Positions 1 through 7,114 of a stretch of 64,000 bases of DNA are shown here, piece after piece. The notes beneath the pieces are model-generated. The model was given only the letters and a program-made list of their open reading frames with translations. It ran no database searches and was not told the origin of the DNA. The position numbers and the translations under genes are program-made. The stretch is from JACPFV01 sp038043245 (lineage in GTDB: Bacteria; Pseudomonadota; Gammaproteobacteria; Nevskiales; Nevskiaceae), in the NCBI GenBank assembly GCA_038043245.1, contig JBBTCH010000004.1, positions 1 to 64,000 on the forward strand, given 5' to 3'. Position 1 is the stretch's first letter; every line of letters begins with the position of its first letter.

Positions 1-97
1 TTGGAACCACCCGTTCCCATCCCGAACACGGAAGTGAAACGACTCAGCGCCGATGCTAGTGTGGCCCTGCCATGTGAAAGTAGGTCATCGCCAGGCT
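1..97 (+). rRNA. rrf: 5S ribosomal RNA, 3-prime part (cut by window edge)
   Basis: The sequence carries the conserved 5S segments: the loop containing CCCGAACACGGAAGTGAAAC, the CGCCGATG(C)TAGTGTGG stretch and a 3-prime end CGCCAGGCT that would pair with the missing 5-prime TGCCTGGC end. Only the 5-prime portion lies outside the window. It is presumably the last gene of an rRNA operon running in from the left, and it is followed directly by a strong intrinsic terminator. Confidence 0.93.
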
Positions 98-108
98 CCA
101 AATAGAAA

Positions 109-138
109 CCCCCACTTCGCAAGAAGTGGGGGATTTTT
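109..138 (+). terminator. Rho-independent terminator of the rRNA operon
   Basis: A perfect 10-bp stem (CCCCCACTTC / GAAGTGGGGG) with a GCAA tetraloop is followed by ATTTTTAT. It lies just after the 5S gene. The reverse strand also has a T-rich run after the stem, so it may end the converging acyl-CoA dehydrogenase transcript too. Confidence 0.93.
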
Positions 139-155
139 ATTTGCGCTTCTGATTT

Positions 156-1343
156 TTATGCGGCGTGCTTGGCTTTCAGCTCGTGGTGCTTTTTCTTGCT
201 GGGCAGAATTCCCATGAATTTGCAGATGATGCCGAGCATGATCTCGTCGGCGCCGCCGCCGATCGAAATCAGGCGCGTATCGCGATAAGCGCGCGCGACA
301 TTGGATTCCCACATGAAGCCCTGACCGCCCCAGAACTGCAGGCAGGCGTCGGTGATCTCGCGACCGATGCGTCCCGCTTTCAGTTTGCACATCGAGGCGA
401 GCAGAGTGGCGTCGCGCCCGCCGATATATTCATCGGTCGCGTGATAGACCATCGCGCGCAGTGCCTCGACTTCGGTTTTCAGCTCGGCGAGACGAAAGTG
501 CACGTACTGGTTGTCGAGTACAGACTGTCCGAAGGCCTGGCGCTGGCGTGTGTAATCAATGGTCTCGCCGATCAGATTGCTCAAGCCTTCGATACCGCTG
601 GCGGCGCCGAACAGCCGTTCTTCCTGAAATTGCAGCATTTGGTACATGAAGCCCATGCCTTCCTGGCCGATCAGGTTGCGCTGGGGTACGCGTACGTTGT
701 CGAGAAAAATCATGGCAGTGTCGGAGGCGCGCATGCCGAGCTTGTCGAGCTTGGTCTTGCGATCAATGCCCTTGGCGTCCATCGGCACCACGATCAGGCT
801 CTTGTTCTGGTGCACCTTGCCTTCGCCGGTGTTGACCAGCATGCAGGCCCAGTCAGACTGTGTGCCGTTGGTGATCCACATCTTCGAGCCGTTGATGACG
901 TAATCGCCACCTTCTTTGCGCGCTGAAGTTTTAATGCTGGCGACATCGGATCCCGCGCCCGCTTCCGAGACTGCAATTGACACCACCATCTCGCCGGCGA
1001 TCGCAGGCGTCAGATATTGCTTCTTGAGATCGTCCGAGCCAAAGCGCGAAAGTGCCGGCGTCGCCATATCGGTTTGCACGCCGATGCCCATCGGGATGCC
1101 GCCGCATTTGCAGTGGCCCAGCGCCAGCGCAAACATGATTTCGTAGGAATAATCCAGGCCCATGCCGCCGTAGGCTTCCGGTTTGTTGATGCCCAGCAGA
1201 CCGAGCTTGCCCATCTTGGTCAGCACCTCGCGTGCGGGCCAGATGCCGGCTTTTTCCCATTCATCAACGTGTGGATTGATTTCTTCCACGATGAATTTTT
1301 TGACGGTGTTATAGAGCTCTTTATGCTCGTGCGTAATGTTCAT
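156..1343 (-). CDS. Acyl-CoA dehydrogenase, long-chain/isovaleryl-type active site
   Basis: A 395-residue FAD flavoprotein that would oxidise acyl-CoA to trans-2-enoyl-CoA and pass electrons to ETF. Visible are the N-terminal helical domain, the FAD/substrate loop SEAGAGSD (about 126-133), the ITNG segment and the C-terminal FGQ(S) and WGGQGF motifs. The residue that is the catalytic Glu in short/medium-chain enzymes (YEGT context) is Gly here (GGGADEI). A Glu is present at 241-242 (QEERL), the place used by long-chain and isovaleryl-CoA dehydrogenases. Start chosen at the ATG preceded by GGAG; a GTG 13 codons upstream has no SD. Substrate unknown. The gene is alone and converges on the rRNA terminator. 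Confidence 0.9.
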   Translation of the reverse strand: MNITHEHKELYNTVKKFIVEEINPHVDEWEKAGIWPAREVLTKMGKLGLLGINKPEAYGGMGLDYSYEIMFALALGHCKCGGIPMGIGVQTDMATPALSRFGSDDLKKQYLTPAIAGEMVVSIAVSEAGAGSDVASIKTSARKEGGDYVINGSKMWITNGTQSDWACMLVNTGEGKVHQNKSLIVVPMDAKGIDRKTKLDKLGMRASDTAMIFLDNVRVPQRNLIGQEGMGFMYQMLQFQEERLFGAASGIEGLSNLIGETIDYTRQRQAFGQSVLDNQYVHFRLAELKTEVEALRAMVYHATDEYIGGRDATLLASMCKLKAGRIGREITDACLQFWGGQGFMWESNVARAYRDTRLISIGGGADEIMLGIICKFMGILPSKKKHHELKAKHAA

Positions 1344-1428
1344 TACTAAACTCCATTTTTCAGTATTGCTAAGCGGCGGCACAACTTACACCGGAACCTG
1401 GAGCGGCGCCACGCCGTGTTCGGTAACG

Positions 1429-2223
1429 CTAATTACTTGTTGGGCTGACCAGGATTTCAAACAAAATCGGCCAGCACTTGCCCGTCACCAGAAAACGATT
1501 GCTGCGTGGGTCGTAGGCAATGCCATTGAGTACATGTTCGCGCTCATCCCAGCCCGCCGGTTTCTCGAAGCGCTGACGCAGGCCGGAAAGATCCAGCCAA
1601 GCCTCTACAGCGCCACTGTCAGGATTGATCGCGGCGACACGATCGCTGTGCCAAACGTTGGCCCAGATACGTTTTCGCGCGAACTCCAGTTCATTCAACA
1701 GCGGAACCGGGTTGCCGTGGTCGTGGACGTGCGTGCGGCCGCTTTCCTGCAGCGTGATGGGATCTAGAAAGCGTAGCGTGCTACTGCCATCGCTGAGAAT
1801 CAGCCGTTTGCCGTCATGGGTTAACCCCCAACCTTCGCCGCTGTAAGTGAATTGTTTTTGCGGTCTCAGTGCGGTGTCGTAAATGAAGCCAATCCCGTTC
1901 AGCCAGCTCAATTGATAGATGCGATCTTTAAAGGCCGTGATGCCTTCGCCGAAATATTGACCCTCCAGCGATACTCGTCGCAGAACTTTCCCGCTACGTA
2001 AATCCTTCTCGACGAGCGCCGACCGACCGTAATGGCCGACGCTTTCCAGCAGCCGGCCGTTGAGTAACAACAGTCCCTGCGTAAAGTCGCGGACGTCATG
2101 TGGATGCTGCGCGATGACTTCGTAGCGCAATTCTGTAATTGCTTTCTTTGCTTCCGCCGCAGACGCGGAATGGAAAAACGCGCAGAGAAAAAACTGCATA
2201 AGCACTACGCTCTGGAATTTCAT
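1429..2223 (-). CDS. Glutaminyl-peptide cyclotransferase, secreted beta-propeller type
   Basis: A 264-residue protein of the plant/bacterial glutamine cyclotransferase family (PF05096), which converts N-terminal Gln to pyroglutamate on exported proteins. It has a signal peptide (cleavage expected near SASA-AEA), the family hallmarks FTQGL, a GHYGRS turn, LNELEF..IWANVW, and a C-terminal VLNGIAYDP...FLVTGKCWP block. The start is the ATG directly before the hydrophobic leader, with GGATGG upstream; the open frame extends 27 codons further but would bury the signal peptide. Expected in the periplasm. It is divergent from the lysine-rich micro-ORF. Confidence 0.88.
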   Translation of the reverse strand: MKFQSVVLMQFFLCAFFHSASAAEAKKAITELRYEVIAQHPHDVRDFTQGLLLLNGRLLESVGHYGRSALVEKDLRSGKVLRRVSLEGQYFGEGITAFKDRIYQLSWLNGIGFIYDTALRPQKQFTYSGEGWGLTHDGKRLILSDGSSTLRFLDPITLQESGRTHVHDHGNPVPLLNELEFARKRIWANVWHSDRVAAINPDSGAVEAWLDLSGLRQRFEKPAGWDEREHVLNGIAYDPRSNRFLVTGKCWPILFEILVSPTSN

Positions 2224-2341
2224 GCCATCCGACCAGTTGATATTTGGAAATTTATCCGTCACATTGTCACTGCGGTGATGCGTCTTCAACTTTGAAACGC
2301 GCACAGTGCGGTAATCAATCCATCACAAAGGGGAATCAACG

Positions 2342-2401
2342 ATGGCAAAGAAGAAAGCGAAGAAGGCGACCAAGAAAAAAGCAGGTAAGAAGAAAAAGTA
2401 G
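2342..2401 (+). CDS. 19-residue lysine-rich peptide (H1/AlgP-like tail), independent unit
   Basis: An ATG-to-TAG frame encodes MAKKKAKKATKKKAGKKKK (13 of 19 residues Lys). It is preceded by AAAGGGGA at ideal SD distance (7 nt) and followed 10 nt later by a strong intrinsic terminator, so it is very probably expressed as its own small transcript. The composition resembles the basic tails of bacterial histone-H1-like proteins (AlgP, HctB type), suggesting nucleic-acid or polyphosphate binding, but no function is known to me. Position between a divergent cyclase gene and yicC gives no further clue. Confidence 0.72.
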   Translation: MAKKKAKKATKKKAGKKKK

Positions 2402-2411
2402 TCATTCAAGA

Positions 2412-2450
2412 AGCGGGCGGCAGAACATTTCGCCGCCCGCTTTGCTTTTT
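2412..2450 (+). terminator. Rho-independent terminator after the lysine-rich micro-ORF
   Basis: A perfect 10-bp stem AGCGGGCGGC / GCCGCCCGCT with a 10-nt loop is followed by TTGCTTTTT. It separates the micro-ORF transcript from yicC. Confidence 0.92.
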
Positions 2451-2522
2451 AGGGGCACTGCCCCGTATCCGGAACCTGCAGGTTATGCGCAGTTCCCACT
2501 TAAACGACCCCTTGAGTCCCAC

Positions 2523-3386
2523 ATGATCCGCAGCATGACGGGTTTCGCGCGCGCTGAATCCGATGCGCAGGCGATGCGCCTGAGCTGGGAAATTCGCTCG
2601 GTCAACCATCGCTATCTCGATACTCAGTTCAAGCTGCCGGAGGAATTCCGTGCGCTGGAGCCCGAATGGCGTGCCCAGGCCGCAGCGTGTATCAGTCGCG
2701 GCAAGGTGGAATGCGCACTGCGCGTGACGCGCGATGAAGCGGCGATCGCGCCGATCCAGGTGGACGCCGCGCGCTTGCGCAGCCTGAAAGATGCACTTGA
2801 TGTTGTTGCGCGAACGTTCGGTGCTGCTGCGCCAGATCCGATCCGTGCGCTCTCGTTCCCGGGCGTGTTGATGCAATCGTCGTCTGATCTGACGCCGCAA
2901 CTCGAAGCGGCACGTACTTTGTTCGTGCGCGCGCTGGAAGAGTTCAACCGCGCACGTGAACGAGAGGGCGCCCGTGCCGCCGAGCATTTAAAAGAGCGTG
3001 CGCTGCTGTTGCAGCAGCTCGCAGCGCAAGTGCGCGCTCGCTATCCGCAGGTGCGGACACAATGGATCGAGAAGCTGCGCGCACGCTGTGCGGATCTGGG
3101 CGTTGAAGTCGAGCCACAGCGGCTGGCGCAGGAGGTCGCGATCGCCTCTCAGCGGTTGGATGTGGATGAAGAGCTCTCGCGACTGGCCTCGCACCTGGTG
3201 GAAGTGCGTTCCGCGTTGAGCGGCCGTGAGCCGGCCGGACGTCGTCTCGACTTTCTGATGCAAGAGTTGAATCGCGAGACCAACACCATCGCCTCGAAAT
3301 CGCAGGATGCCGAGATGACCAAGTGCGCGGTGGACATGAAAGTCGCGATCGAGCAGATGCGCGAGCAGGTGCAGAACATTGAGTAG
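2523..3386 (+). CDS. yicC: YicC/YloC-family endoribonuclease
   Basis: 287 residues, the usual length of the family. It starts with the diagnostic MIRSMTGFARAE and has the N-terminal YicC domain (VNHRYLD, about 30-36) and the C-terminal DUF1732-type region ending in EEL.RL.SH...GRRLDFLMQELNRETNTI and a final MREQVQNIE. Members are stress-related endoribonucleases; in E. coli YicC affects small-RNA turnover. The start is the ATG of this motif; the open frame extends upstream through the terminator and cannot be coding there. It leads a yicC-gmk-rpoZ group. Confidence 0.93.
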   Translation: MIRSMTGFARAESDAQAMRLSWEIRSVNHRYLDTQFKLPEEFRALEPEWRAQAAACISRGKVECALRVTRDEAAIAPIQVDAARLRSLKDALDVVARTFGAAAPDPIRALSFPGVLMQSSSDLTPQLEAARTLFVRALEEFNRAREREGARAAEHLKERALLLQQLAAQVRARYPQVRTQWIEKLRARCADLGVEVEPQRLAQEVAIASQRLDVDEELSRLASHLVEVRSALSGREPAGRRLDFLMQELNRETNTIASKSQDAEMTKCAVDMKVAIEQMREQVQNIE

Positions 3387-3470
3387 TCACGCGAGCGACG
3401 TGCAGAGGCCCCGCGAAGCGGGGATGTTAGCGTCGCGAGTTGGCGCCGGCGCCTACTCCGCCTTGGCAAC

Positions 3471-4064
3471 ATGAGCGGAAATCAAGCGGCGTCGAGCGGC
3501 CGGCTGGTCGTGGTGGCAGCGCCGTCGGGTGCGGGCAAGACCACGCTGACCCACGCGCTGATTGAGCGGATGAAGGCGCGCGGAACCCCCGCTGCTTTCT
3601 CAGTCTCGTTTACGACCCGGCCGCCGCGCTCCGGTGAGCGCAATGGCGTGCACTATCACTTTGTGGACGAAGTAATGTTTGAAGCGATGGTGCGCAAAAA
3701 CGAATTCCTCGAACACGCCCACGTGTTCGGTCGTCGCTACGGAACCGGTCGCGTCGTCACCGAAGCCTTGCTTGCCGAGGGCAAGCAGATCTTTCTCGAT
3801 ATTGACTGGCAAGGCGCGCGGCAGGTGCGCGAGCGCCTGCCCGGCCAGACTCTGCTGTTGTTCGTTCTGCCGCCTTCGCTGGAAGAACTGGAGCGGCGTC
3901 TGCGGGGCCGCGGCCAGGACAGTGAAGAGACCATCCGCCGCCGGATGAAGGCGGCGGAAGAGGAGATCCATCACGCTCCCGAGTTCGATCACCGGGTGGT
4001 CAACGACGACTTCAACCGCGCGCTGAACGAGCTGGAAAGGCTGGTTTTGCCGGTCTCGCCATAA
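3471..4064 (+). CDS. gmk: Guanylate kinase
   Basis: 197 residues. Phosphorylates GMP to GDP with ATP in the cytoplasm. P-loop APSGAGKTT at 17-25, followed by the GMP-binding part SFTTRPPRSGERNGVHYHFV, then IDWQGARQV and a lid/helical region with the usual arginines (RRLRGRGQDSEETI). The gmk-rpoZ neighbourhood feeding into spoT is the standard gammaproteobacterial order and links GTP supply to (p)ppGpp metabolism. A 3409-3423 hairpin in the spacer from yicC has no U tract. Confidence 0.97.
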   Translation: MSGNQAASSGRLVVVAAPSGAGKTTLTHALIERMKARGTPAAFSVSFTTRPPRSGERNGVHYHFVDEVMFEAMVRKNEFLEHAHVFGRRYGTGRVVTEALLAEGKQIFLDIDWQGARQVRERLPGQTLLLFVLPPSLEELERRLRGRGQDSEETIRRRMKAAEEEIHHAPEFDHRVVNDDFNRALNELERLVLPVSP

Positions 4065-4115
4065 GCCGGCTCATGGCTTAGAATGCGCGCCCCTTAAGGG
4101 TTTATCGAGAGCACC

Positions 4116-4379
4116 ATGGCCCGCGTTACCGTTGAAGATTGTCTGAAGAAGCTGCCCAACCAGTTCGAATTGACCCTGGTCGCCGCCAAGCGTGCGCGCC
4201 AGCTTGCCCGCGGCTCGGAATCCAAGCTGCCTTGGGACACCCACAAGTCCACCGTTCTGGCATTGCGCGAAATCGCCGATGGCCTGACCGGCAAGGATGT
4301 GCTCGAAGAAGCCGACCTGCCCGCCGTACAGGCGCCGAAGATGCAGCTCGAGGCGCTGGATCCGTCCTTCGATCTGTAA
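4116..4379 (+). CDS. rpoZ: RNA polymerase omega subunit
   Basis: 87 residues, starting MARVTVEDCLKKLPNQFELTLVAAKRARQL, the conserved omega core that clamps the beta-prime C-terminus. In many proteobacteria omega also forms one of the (p)ppGpp binding sites on RNA polymerase, which fits its position before spoT. It is separated from spoT by an intrinsic terminator, so the two are probably not simply co-transcribed here. Confidence 0.96.
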   Translation: MARVTVEDCLKKLPNQFELTLVAAKRARQLARGSESKLPWDTHKSTVLALREIADGLTGKDVLEEADLPAVQAPKMQLEALDPSFDL

Positions 4380-4396
4380 TTTTCATCAGTTCAAAA

Positions 4397-4420
4397 AGCC
4401 CGCTTCCAGCGGGCTTTTTT
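4397..4420 (+). terminator. Rho-independent terminator after rpoZ
   Basis: Stem AGCCCGC / GCGGGCT with a 5-nt loop, an A-run before and a T6 run after. Confidence 0.9.
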
Positions 4421-4534
4421 ATTGCCGCGCCAGCAGCTCCGTAGGTGTAGTGCCAACGGAGGCGCGTGCGGGTCGCTGCCCGTTCCGACTCGCGACGCTG
4501 CATCCCGCGCTACGCGCGGAACTATACTTTGGCC

Positions 4535-6712
4535 ATGGAGCTTCCAGTGATCCAGCGTCTCGGCCAGGCGATTCGCACGCAGCTGGTCGCGCGCGAATTC
4601 GGCATCGGTGCGCTTGAACAGCTGCTCGAAGAATATCTGCCGGCCGAGCAGGTGCGGGAGGTGCGACGCGCGTTTGAATACGGCGCGCGTTTGCACGAGG
4701 GTCAGAACCGCAGTTCCGGCGAGCCGTACATCTATCACCCGATGGCGGTGGCGCGCACGCTGGCCGAGATGCGGCTGGATCACACCACGCTGATCGCGGC
4801 GATCCTGCATGACTCGATCGAAGACACGGCGGTCACCAAGGCCGACATCGCACGCGACTTTGGCGCCGAAGTGGCCGAGCTGGTGGACGGCGTCAGCAAG
4901 CTGCACCGCGTCGAGGGCCTGACCCGCGCCGAGGCGCAGGCCGAGAGCTTCCGCAAGCTGCTGCTGGCGGTGGCGCAGGACCTGCGCGTTATTCTGATCA
5001 AACTCGCCGACCGTCTGCACAACATGCGGACGCTCGAGCACATGGAGTCGGCGAATCGCCGCCGCACTTCGCGCGAGACACTCGACATTTACGCGCCGAT
5101 TGCACAGCGCCTCGGCATCCACGTCGTGCGCACCGAACTGGAGGATCTTGCCTTTGCGCATCTGTATCCGAAGCGCTACGAGGTCCTCGGCAGCGCGGTC
5201 AAGGCGCAGATCGGCGAATCCAAGCAGGTGATTCAGGAGATCGAGCAGAAACTGTCGCGCGCGCTGCGCGACGAAGGCATCGGCGCCAGTGTCATCGGCC
5301 GGCAGAAAAACCTGCACAGCGTCTACCAGAAGATGATTCGCCGGAAACTCAAGTTCCTCGATGTCATGGACCTGCTGGGTTTTCGCATCATCGTCTCCAA
5401 GCTCGACGACTGCTATCGCGCCCTCGGCGTGGTGCATCACGTTTATCGCCCGGTGTCGGAACAGTTCAACGACTACATCGCGGTACCCAAGGGCAACGGT
5501 TACCAGTCCCTGCACACCACCTGTGTCGGTCCCAAGGGCAAGAAGATCGAGGTGCAGATCCGCACCCGCGAGATGCACCACATCGCCGAGTCCGGCATCG
5601 CCGCGCACTGGCAGTACAAGGTCGGCGGCAGCGCGCACGCTGCGCCCCAGCAGCGCGCGCGCGAATGGCTGAAAAATCTGTTCGAACTCGAAGGCGACGC
5701 CGGCGCGCTCGATTTCGTCGAGAACGTCAAGGTCGATCTGTTCCCGGACGAGGTCTATGTGTTCACGCCCAAGGGCGCCATCCACCGGCTGCCGCGCGGC
5801 GCCACGCCGGTGGACTTTGCCTACTCCGTGCATACCGAGCTGGGCGACCGCTGCGTGGCCGCGCGCATCGACCAGCATCTGGAGCCGCTGCATACGCCGC
5901 TGAAGAACGGCCAGAGCGTCGAGATCATCACCGCGCGCCATGCGCAGCCCAATGCGGCCTGGTTGAATTTCGTCAAAACCGCGCGGGCGCGTCACAGCAT
6001 CCGCAATCACCTCAAGAACCAGCGTGAGGATGAGGCGATCCGTCTGGGCCGCCGCCTGCTGGAAAAATCCCTGCGCGAGCTCGGCGTGCCGTTCGCGCGG
6101 CTCAAGGACGAGGCGACCAACGCGGTCGTTCTCAAGAGCTACGCACTGGAGGACATGGATGCGCTCTACGCGTCCATCGGTCTCGGCCAGCGGCTGGCGC
6201 CGCTGGTGGCCCGGCACTTTGTGCCCACCGGCGCGATGCCGCTGGTTCCTGGCGAAATCCTGCCGCTGGCGGTCGAAGGCACCGAAGGCCTGGTGCTGGA
6301 TTACGCCAAGTGCTGCCGCCCGGTGCCGGGCGACGACATCCGCGGCCACGTCAGTGCCGGCCGCGGCATCATCATCCACCGCGCGGACTGCAAGCATGCG
6401 CAGTCGCCGCAGCGTCCGAAGAAAGGCAGCGGCGACGAGTGGATCGCGCTGATCTGGTCGGAGCAGGTCAAGGGCGATTATCTGGCCGAGCTGCGCGTCA
6501 AGGGCCAGAACAAGCGCGGCTCGCTCGCCGCCATCGCCGGCGAGATCGCGCAGGCCGAATCGAGCATCGAGAATGTGCAGATGGCCGAGCGTCTCGACGC
6601 GCAGTCCTCCGACATGCGCTTCCTGATCACCGTGCGCAGTCGCACGCATCTCGCACGCGTGATGCGCCGCATTCGCCGCCTGCCGACCGTGGCCCGCGTG
6701 GCCCGTACCTGA
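4535..6712 (+). CDS. spoT: Bifunctional (p)ppGpp synthetase/hydrolase, SpoT-type
   Basis: 725 residues with the full RelA/SpoT layout: N-terminal HD hydrolase with an intact catalytic HDSIEDT (residues 92-98), synthetase domain (GRQKNLHSVYQKM, DLLGFRIIV), TGS domain (DEVYVFTPKGAIHRLP), a conserved-cysteine segment (YAKCCRPVPGDDI) and a C-terminal ACT domain. The intact HD motif says it can degrade (p)ppGpp. The start is the ATG at MELPVIQRL, the usual family start; the frame runs 23 codons further upstream into the intergenic region. There is no evident SD, and a TATACT hexamer ends 6 nt before the ATG (see findings). Confidence 0.96.
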   Translation: MELPVIQRLGQAIRTQLVAREFGIGALEQLLEEYLPAEQVREVRRAFEYGARLHEGQNRSSGEPYIYHPMAVARTLAEMRLDHTTLIAAILHDSIEDTAVTKADIARDFGAEVAELVDGVSKLHRVEGLTRAEAQAESFRKLLLAVAQDLRVILIKLADRLHNMRTLEHMESANRRRTSRETLDIYAPIAQRLGIHVVRTELEDLAFAHLYPKRYEVLGSAVKAQIGESKQVIQEIEQKLSRALRDEGIGASVIGRQKNLHSVYQKMIRRKLKFLDVMDLLGFRIIVSKLDDCYRALGVVHHVYRPVSEQFNDYIAVPKGNGYQSLHTTCVGPKGKKIEVQIRTREMHHIAESGIAAHWQYKVGGSAHAAPQQRAREWLKNLFELEGDAGALDFVENVKVDLFPDEVYVFTPKGAIHRLPRGATPVDFAYSVHTELGDRCVAARIDQHLEPLHTPLKNGQSVEIITARHAQPNAAWLNFVKTARARHSIRNHLKNQREDEAIRLGRRLLEKSLRELGVPFARLKDEATNAVVLKSYALEDMDALYASIGLGQRLAPLVARHFVPTGAMPLVPGEILPLAVEGTEGLVLDYAKCCRPVPGDDIRGHVSAGRGIIIHRADCKHAQSPQRPKKGSGDEWIALIWSEQVKGDYLAELRVKGQNKRGSLAAIAGEIAQAESSIENVQMAERLDAQSSDMRFLITVRSRTHLARVMRRIRRLPTVARVART

Positions 6713-6730
6713 TCATTGAACGGAGTTTTC

Positions 6731-7114
6731 ATGAAGCGAGAAATCATCCACACCGACAACGCGCCGGCCGCCATCGGCACGTATTCGCAGGCGGTGAAAT
6801 GCGGCAACACCGTCTATCTGTCCGGACAGATTCCGCTCGACCCCAAGACCAAGACGCTGGTCAATGCCAGCATCGAGGACGAGATTCACCAGGTCTTCAA
6901 GAATCTTGCCGCGGTCGCTGCCGCCGCCGGCGGCACCTTGAATCATGCGGCCAAGCTCAACGTCTTTCTTACGGATCTGGTGCATTTCCCCAAGGTCAAC
7001 GAAATCATGGCGCAGTATTTTTCGCAGCCGTATCCAGCGCGCGCCGCCATCGGCGTAGCCTCGTTGCCGCGCGGTGCGCGTGTCGAAGCTGACGCGATTC
7101 TTGTCATTGACTGA
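6731..7114 (+). CDS. ridA: RidA family enamine/imine deaminase
   Basis: 127 residues. Hydrolyses reactive 2-aminoacrylate-type enamines released by PLP enzymes. It has the family core (IGTYSQAVKCGNTVYLSGQIPLDP) and the C-terminal active-site Arg in RAAIGVASLPRGARVE. ATG chosen because GGAG lies 6 nt upstream; the frame is open five codons further up. Gene order spoT-ridA-recG is common in gammaproteobacteria. Confidence 0.96.
   Translation: MKREIIHTDNAPAAIGTYSQAVKCGNTVYLSGQIPLDPKTKTLVNASIEDEIHQVFKNLAAVAAAAGGTLNHAAKLNVFLTDLVHFPKVNEIMAQYFSQPYPARAAIGVASLPRGARVEADAILVID

Noticed and set aside
3409..3423. Hairpin CCCCGC-GAA-GCGGGG between yicC and gmk as a terminator
   Set aside because: No T-run follows, and yicC-gmk are co-directional; may be only a local structure.
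4391..6649. 752-codon open frame on the minus strand opposite spoT
   Set aside because: It is a GC-driven shadow of spoT: low-complexity composition, no SD, no family motif, while spoT shows every domain of its family.
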